A stretch of 64,000 nt of DNA from Cerrena zonata. Lineage: Eukaryota > Basidiomycota > Agaricomycetes > Polyporales > Cerrenaceae. Shown in pieces: positions 59,713 to 64,000 of the stretch (position 1 is its first letter; every line of letters starts with the position of its first letter). Where the stretch lies: NCBI GenBank assembly GCA_038087015.1, contig JASBNA010000079.1, forward strand, positions 119,765 to 183,764, in the 5' to 3' direction. The notes beneath the pieces were generated by a model. That model saw only the letters and a list, made by a program, of their open reading frames with translations. It was not told the origin of the DNA and searched no databases. The position numbers and the translations under genes are program-made.

Positions 59713-61308
59713 TGTATTTTAATTTGATTATATGGAGAAAAGAATTCATAAACTTGAAACTTTTCACTGTATTTATATATTTTTCAAAGAATTATGAAAA
59801 TGGTCAACGAATGACAACAGCAATTTGTAAATATGCAATAGCCAGTTATTCGAGTACAACAACCTTTGGTGAAACATTGTATATCATGCACAATAGAGCA
59901 ACATTTTGATAAGACCACCAAAATGGTTTATCTCTTTTCGTTTCATTCTACTGCGGTTGAGTTTGCCTTGACATCTTTTTCATAAGGCGAACCAATATTT
60001 CATCCAAACAATTCAGAAATATATAATATGGGAAGTGAAGCTAGCGTCACGTCAGGATAATATTTTTTTTTACCCAAATTTACAGCCCTATTTTTAGTAT
60101 TATCTGATATTGACCCTATAGCCCTATTTCCAACGGTTTAACTGCCCTTGACTTCATTTTCGAAACTAACCATTAGTAGAAAACACATGAATTACCCATT
60201 TCATTCACACCTGTCGGCTATATAAAATTTCAAGGCTTATTTGTTATAAGCAGCAAGCTTGAGGGCTTGTGATTATCATTGGTTCCGCTTGGTTGATATG
60301 ACTTTTGTTGCGAATCCTTATCTAGTACGGTTCCTGTACATTATTATACAGTCTCTATGCTGACAGTTACTGTCAAATAACAATTTGCTTGCCTCGTTTA
60401 AAATCGTGACATAATTGTAAAGGGTTTAGACCCTGGAACTCGAAAGTATTGTTGAATTTTATCAAGAGATTAAAGCGACAGCACTTGCAACATCGCTTAA
60501 TTAAGGTTTATTCTTCATATGAACACCGTTCTTGCTTAATTGAGAAATTCGTAAAAAAAATGCAACTCTATTACTATAGTATTTTATTTTAGTAATACTA
60601 CAGTTGACCATTTAAATGAAATATGCTTGTATGACGCTGGAAGTTTCTAGCAACCCAAGCTCTCTAAAGCGAAACTGTTCTGATCCAAGCTGAACACACC
60701 GTCAATTAGCCGAGGACAACACCACCAAAGCCTAAGGCCTCTTGAAAGAGATCCGTACATGTTACTTTATTAAGCGATTTTTGAAGTAAATAAAGTAGTT
60801 AGATTAACCTTTGAAATGCATTAGGAATAGGATGCTTGGTATCAGGTGAATCAAAACCATACCGAACCAAACATGACAAAGTAGCCAAACCTTCAACTCT
60901 CTTTTTTTGGTTAATGTTGATGCTACGTCGAGCAGTTCACGTTTTTCTATTTTGCAGCAAGATTTAATTGAAAATCGATTGCAGACTTCCGAACCTTTAA
61001 GCTGGGCCTTAAATTTAAACCAAGAAGGAATATCTGAAGCGAATCACTAGATTCATGCCTAGTTATTTTCCTGTTTTTTCTTAGCATATATGCTGAGATA
61101 GTATATTAATAATTTTCCACATTAAAAACTCTATTTAAATCCATTTGAATTGGAGTAAAATTTTCCAAATAGTCTAATTAAAGAACAGACAACTTACTGA
61201 AGCTGAAATAAGGCTAAAAAGCCAGACAAAATTTGAAACCCTAATAATCCTCCCAAATGAAGAGCTCACTCGTATGGCTAACCATAAACAATTTCACACG
61301 TGATTGAA
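59713..61308. other. Gene-poor region with Tbf1-like motifs and a palindrome
   Basis: About 1.6 kb with no supported protein gene. Plus-strand CCCTA motifs (CAGCCCTATTT at about 60083, GACCCTATAGCCCTATTT at about 60112) form a cluster of three Tbf1-like half-sites (TAGGG on the other strand). A TATATAAA follows at about 60219. A near-perfect palindrome TGACAGTTACTGTCA is at 60361-60375, and AGGGTTTAGACCCT (60421-60434) is an inverted repeat. An unannotated non-coding RNA downstream of the Tbf1-like sites is possible. No snoRNA boxes could be assigned. Confidence 0.4.
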
Positions 61309-61381
61309 GCCTGGTTAGCTCAATGGCTAGAGCGTGTGACTTTTAATCACAAGGTTGCGGGTTCGACCCCCGCATCGGGCT
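61309..61381 (+). tRNA. tK(UUU): tRNA-Lys (anticodon TTT)
   Basis: A 73-base cloverleaf: acceptor GCCTGGT pairs with ATCGGGC, the D arm is GCTC/GAGC, the anticodon stem TGTGA/TCACA encloses loop CTTTTAA with anticodon TTT, and the T arm is GCGGG-TTCGACC-CCCGC. The A box (TAGCTCAATGG) and B box (GGTTCGACC) are intact. There is no intron. A T-run terminator follows at once. Confidence 0.96.
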
Positions 61382-61384
61382 TTC

Positions 61385-61390
61385 TTTTTT
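61385..61390 (+). terminator. RNA polymerase III terminator of tRNA-Lys
   Basis: A T6 run starts 4 bases after the tRNA 3' end, preceded by TTTC. Confidence 0.85.
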
Positions 61391-61481
61391 GATTTTTACA
61401 TCCAAATGCCCTCTAATTAAGAAACCTACCACTTTGGATAGCCCGTAGTCTAATCACGAGAAGATTGAATGAGGATAGGAT

Positions 61482-61673
61482 ATGTTATGGTCAGTAATTT
61501 TTTTTGGTGCAATTGAGGCTAGAACAGAAGCGTTGAATTTGGCTGCTAAATCAATTAAAAACATGAGGATAAAACACATAGTGCCTCCCCGAGCCTTAGC
61601 TGTAGCGAAAAGTTCAATAAGCTATGAGCCAGTTAGTGTCAGACTGGATGAAGAAAACAATAATGAAATGTGA
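61482..61673 (+). pseudogene. Possible histone H2A-like relic (weak)
   Basis: A 63-codon frame downstream of the tRNA. Its segment EALNLAAKSIKNMRIKHIVP aligns by eye with the alpha-2/loop-2 region of H2A.Z ([20 protein letters not shown]): 8 identities in 20 and most of the rest conservative. The preceding frame (about 61431-61496) reads ARSLITRRLNEDRI, which could correspond to the GRIKRYL region, separated by a T8 run and a stop. The rest of the histone is absent. It may be a decayed copy, a short orphan gene, or chance. Treat as tentative. Confidence 0.2.
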
Positions 61674-61807
61674 TACATCATATTAGGGGTATCAAGCCTT
61701 GAAAGGAGGCTACATATTTTTTCCTGTTCTTCTGAGGTTACACATTTGAAACATATTTATTTCATGGATGCTTATACTCCTTGTTACTTCCTTTGTTGAT
61801 ACCAATT

Positions 61808-62926
61808 ATGTCTTTAAAGTCAGTCAGTTATCAAAAGAGTCGCTCAAATCATAGTAGATTGAACGGTTGTGCATCTTCTAAAGGTGTGAAAAGAAGTCTA
61901 TCTAAAACTTCACTTAATTCGACATTATTATCAAGCCCAACAAGTTCCACGAGCGGCAAGATGAAGAGCAATATGATGTTTGAAGAAGACATAACAAGTC
62001 TTGAGGTGAAGTACGCCGACTATGGAGAGCAAACCTCAGCTAGAAACGCAATGATTGATTTTGACAGACTCAATGATACCTCAAGCTCAAGTCCAATCTC
62101 CTCACCCGTATGCACTTCCACTAGTTTAGGATTCTGGAAAGGGGATACTTCGGGGCCTTTGGAAAACACGCTTCAGAGCAAAGGTTCATTTAGTCCAACA
62201 ATAAAACCCCCCAGAGTACCAAGTGTGGTGTCAATGTCTGCTACAGATAGAAGACCATTGTTTCTCAGGAATACCAAACGAAAAACGTCTTCTATTCCGG
62301 CTATTCCTCTTCAAGATTCGTTCCCTCCGTCGGAGCGTGGTTCAGCTAAACTCAAGCAACGAATTGGAAGTTTCAGCACCCACAAGTCGATCGATGATGT
62401 TAGCTCCATGATATCCGTTGACAGCATATACCTGACGGTGTCCACTGTTGTTGACAGGACAAAAGGCAGAATGAAAAGCTTCATAAAGAAAACTAGCAGG
62501 TTGTTGACAGATAAAACCAGGGCAAGCTATGATAACGATTCTGGAGCCATTGGTGTCTCACCTGGTGCGAGTCTGAAGGAATCAATTGGTTGCAATTCGA
62601 ATTTGGATGCGAACAGCCAAATCCACACCCAGCATGTCTTAGTACACCAAACTTCCAGAATCTCTCTGAAAGCTTTACAAGACGATTGGCCCTATGGGAC
62701 TCGTGCCCCTGTCTCCTCTCACACTGCTGCTCCCTTGGAGAAACAAAGTCCGATCTCCAGCATCACAAAACAAACTTCCCTCAGAAATTTGAAATCAGAA
62801 TGGTCTTTTCCTTCGTTATCTTCAACTGAAGATCCTGAACAACTCGACTTACTGAGGAGACTTGCAATGTTTGGGATCGCTCAGAAAAGTAGGCCACAAC
62901 AAGCTACTACGGTGGATATCAACTAA
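61808..62926 (+). CDS. Unrecognised Ser-rich protein
   Basis: A 372-residue protein from ATG 61808 (the frame upstream has only a TTG). It is Ser/Thr-rich and largely disordered, with many potential phosphorylation sites and basic patches (RTKGRMKSFIKKTSRLLTD near 220-240). Near the C-terminus a motif appears twice: SLKALQDDWPY and SLRNLKSEWSFP, sharing SL-[KR]-x-L-[QK]-x-[DE]-W-x-[YF/FP]. The final residues (LDLLRRLAMFGIAQKS) are helical. No known domain was recognised. The style fits a regulatory or adaptor protein. Several codons are CTG, so Ser in this code. Confidence 0.65.
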   Translation: MSLKSVSYQKSRSNHSRLNGCASSKGVKRSLSKTSLNSTLLSSPTSSTSGKMKSNMMFEEDITSLEVKYADYGEQTSARNAMIDFDRLNDTSSSSPISSPVCTSTSLGFWKGDTSGPLENTLQSKGSFSPTIKPPRVPSVVSMSATDRRPLFLRNTKRKTSSIPAIPLQDSFPPSERGSAKLKQRIGSFSTHKSIDDVSSMISVDSIYLTVSTVVDRTKGRMKSFIKKTSRLLTDKTRASYDNDSGAIGVSPGASLKESIGCNSNLDANSQIHTQHVLVHQTSRISLKALQDDWPYGTRAPVSSHTAAPLEKQSPISSITKQTSLRNLKSEWSFPSLSSTEDPEQLDLLRRLAMFGIAQKSRPQQATTVDIN

Positions 62927-63352
62927 CGTTAAGAATCCTGGACCGTTTCCATACTCATGGCGGTAATATTTCTCCGACGGTTATGGTAATAGTTTGATTG
63001 CACGTGACCCAATGAGCGGAATTTTCTTTAGTTTTCATTTTGTTTGTGGTGACTAGAGGGGCCGACTTGGTTATGATGCGAAATGAACGGCATATTCATT
63101 TCTTGTGGAGCTACGGAGCTTATGCTGAGGATTTAGATAAAAATCGCACCGAACAGTGGTGGAAGATAGCCAAAAGAACAAAAAAACCCGGCAGAGTGTG
63201 GGTCACTATTGAAAAAAGAAATAGTAAAGAAAAAAAAAAAATAAAACAGTTGCCAATATTCAAATATTTCTATCGTTTCTGAAAGTAAAGTTTTTAAACT
63301 AATTAGTTTATTCATCAGTTCTAAACAAAATTCGAGTTGAGTATAAGACAAG
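62927..63352. promoter_or_regulatory. Upstream region of the PAR32-family gene
   Basis: About 425 bases. CACGTG occurs at 63002-63007. An A-rich tract is at 63231-63243. An open frame at 63040-63282 has no recognisable features and is not called. Confidence 0.4.
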
Positions 63353-63940
63353 ATGGTATATTCAACAGGCAGAGGAGGAGCAGGAAACATACAGAATGAT
63401 CCAAGCCTTACATCCCATGAAAACCACATAACACCAGTCAAATCACCAGGTAATCCAATAGCACCTCAAGTATCGAATCAACAGCAAAAAGAGGGAGATG
63501 ATAAGAAATTCTACTATTCCACTGGTAGAGGAGGGGCAGGTAACATACATTCCTCATCGTCAATACCTTCACCTAAGCTAGTACCCCAAGGGTCAAATAC
63601 TCCTCAGTTACATACTAAGAATATATCGACCGGTAGAGGAGGATATGGTAATATGTTGAAGAATGATAATCCGGAATTGACCCGTAAATTACAAGATGTT
63701 GATGGTCCTCCTTCGGTGGCTAAAGAAAATGAGTTATATGCTGTTGCATCCAATAAATCGTTCTCGATTGGGAGGGGAGGATTTGGAAATGTCATTAGTC
63801 AAACAAAATCCAATTCTAGTAAACAGAGTAATAAATCTCAAGATCAGCCTGTTAATTTAATGGCAATCAGTAGTCATGGGGATCAAGATAAATCCAAGAA
63901 GAAAGGGTTCTTGGGGAAAATCAAAGAGTATTTCAGTTGA
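63353..63940 (+). CDS. PAR32: PAR32/DUF3602-family protein
   Basis: A 195-residue protein with four copies of the family motif [ST]xGRGGxGN: residues 5-13 (TGRGGAGNI), 57-65, 93-101 (TGRGGYGNM) and 139-147 (IGRGGFGNV), separated by disordered Ser/Asn/Pro-rich linkers. It ends with a basic amphipathic helix KKKGFLGKIKEYFS. In Saccharomyces, Par32/Amu1 is phosphorylated under TORC1/Npr1 control and inhibits Mep ammonium transporters at the plasma membrane. The motif-based assignment to the family is firm; the specific function here is inferred. The ATG at 63353 starts right at the first motif. Confidence 0.85.
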   Translation: MVYSTGRGGAGNIQNDPSLTSHENHITPVKSPGNPIAPQVSNQQQKEGDDKKFYYSTGRGGAGNIHSSSSIPSPKLVPQGSNTPQLHTKNISTGRGGYGNMLKNDNPELTRKLQDVDGPPSVAKENELYAVASNKSFSIGRGGFGNVISQTKSNSSKQSNKSQDQPVNLMAISSHGDQDKSKKKGFLGKIKEYFS

Positions 63941-64000
63941 GAGATCAATGTTCAGCATTGCATTTTGTTTCAAATAGTTCATGTATTGTTTAGTTATTGC

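Noticed and set aside
60715..60775. Histone H4-like GFGG ending on the minus strand
   Set aside because: Only four residues match, and the upstream frame does not hold together when read carefully.
60804..61043. 80-codon start-less open frame on the minus strand
   Set aside because: No start codon or splice signals found, no recognisable motif; consistent with chance in this region.
1..64000. Mobile elements, CRISPR arrays, prokaryotic operons or a novel multi-gene system
   Set aside because: The window is ordinary yeast chromosome. No LTRs, transposase, reverse transcriptase or spacer-repeat structure was seen.

Overview
This window is nuclear DNA of a budding yeast, very probably from the CUG-Ser (Candida/Debaryomyces/Scheffersomyces-type) clade. 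Genes are dense on both strands, intergenic DNA is AT-rich with long A/T tracts, and the few introns are short with perfect TACTAAC branch points. A CIA30-type complex I assembly factor is present, which Saccharomyces lacks. In the MTA phosphorylase gene an in-frame CTG (30343-30345) sits where the family has an invariant Ser. CTG should therefore be read as Ser (code table 12), and Leu at CTG in a standard translation is wrong. I cannot name the species.

Layout. 0.5-13.6 kb: a GCR1_C-domain regulator, a V-ATPase subunit a, HRD3 and DNA2. 14-19 kb: NOP58, MDE1, LSM8 (with intron) and an unrecognised coiled-coil AT-hook protein. 20-30 kb: a MNN1-type mannosyltransferase, a small membrane protein, ORC3, DGA1 and a probable mitochondrial protein. 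29.6-38.5 kb: a run of plus-strand genes, MEU1, CIA30, RPS4 (454-nt intron), ISN1, an SDR oxidoreductase and an HVA22/DP1-family gene with an intron. 38.6-45.4 kb: two divergent pairs, each a mitochondrial large-subunit ribosomal protein with a Pol II subunit (MRP20/RPB2 and MRPL23/RPB7). 45.5-59.4 kb: SIZ1, an arginyl-tRNA synthetase with a presequence-like N-terminus, RUP1, a DCR2-type phosphatase, FCF1 and an unrecognised protein. 59.5-64 kb: a gene-poor stretch with a 57-codon GPI-type ORF and a tRNA-Lys(UUU), then a Ser-rich orphan and a PAR32-family gene.

Functional themes: ribosome and snoRNP biogenesis (NOP58, FCF1, RPS4, two mitoribosomal proteins), RNA metabolism (LSM8, RPB2, RPB7), DNA replication (DNA2, ORC3), ER and Golgi functions (HRD3, DGA1, MNN1-like, HVA22-like), ubiquitin/SUMO (HRD3, RUP1, SIZ1), and two steps of methionine salvage (MEU1, MDE1).

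The most striking feature is a set of ten apparent single-base frameshifts in six recognisable genes (DNA2, the MNN1-like gene three times, ISN1 twice, MRP20, RPB2 twice, RPB7) between 9.8 and 45.3 kb. Several are essential genes in related yeasts and most shifts fall in short homopolymers, so consensus sequence error is the simplest explanation. I saw no mobile element, CRISPR array or novel multi-gene system.
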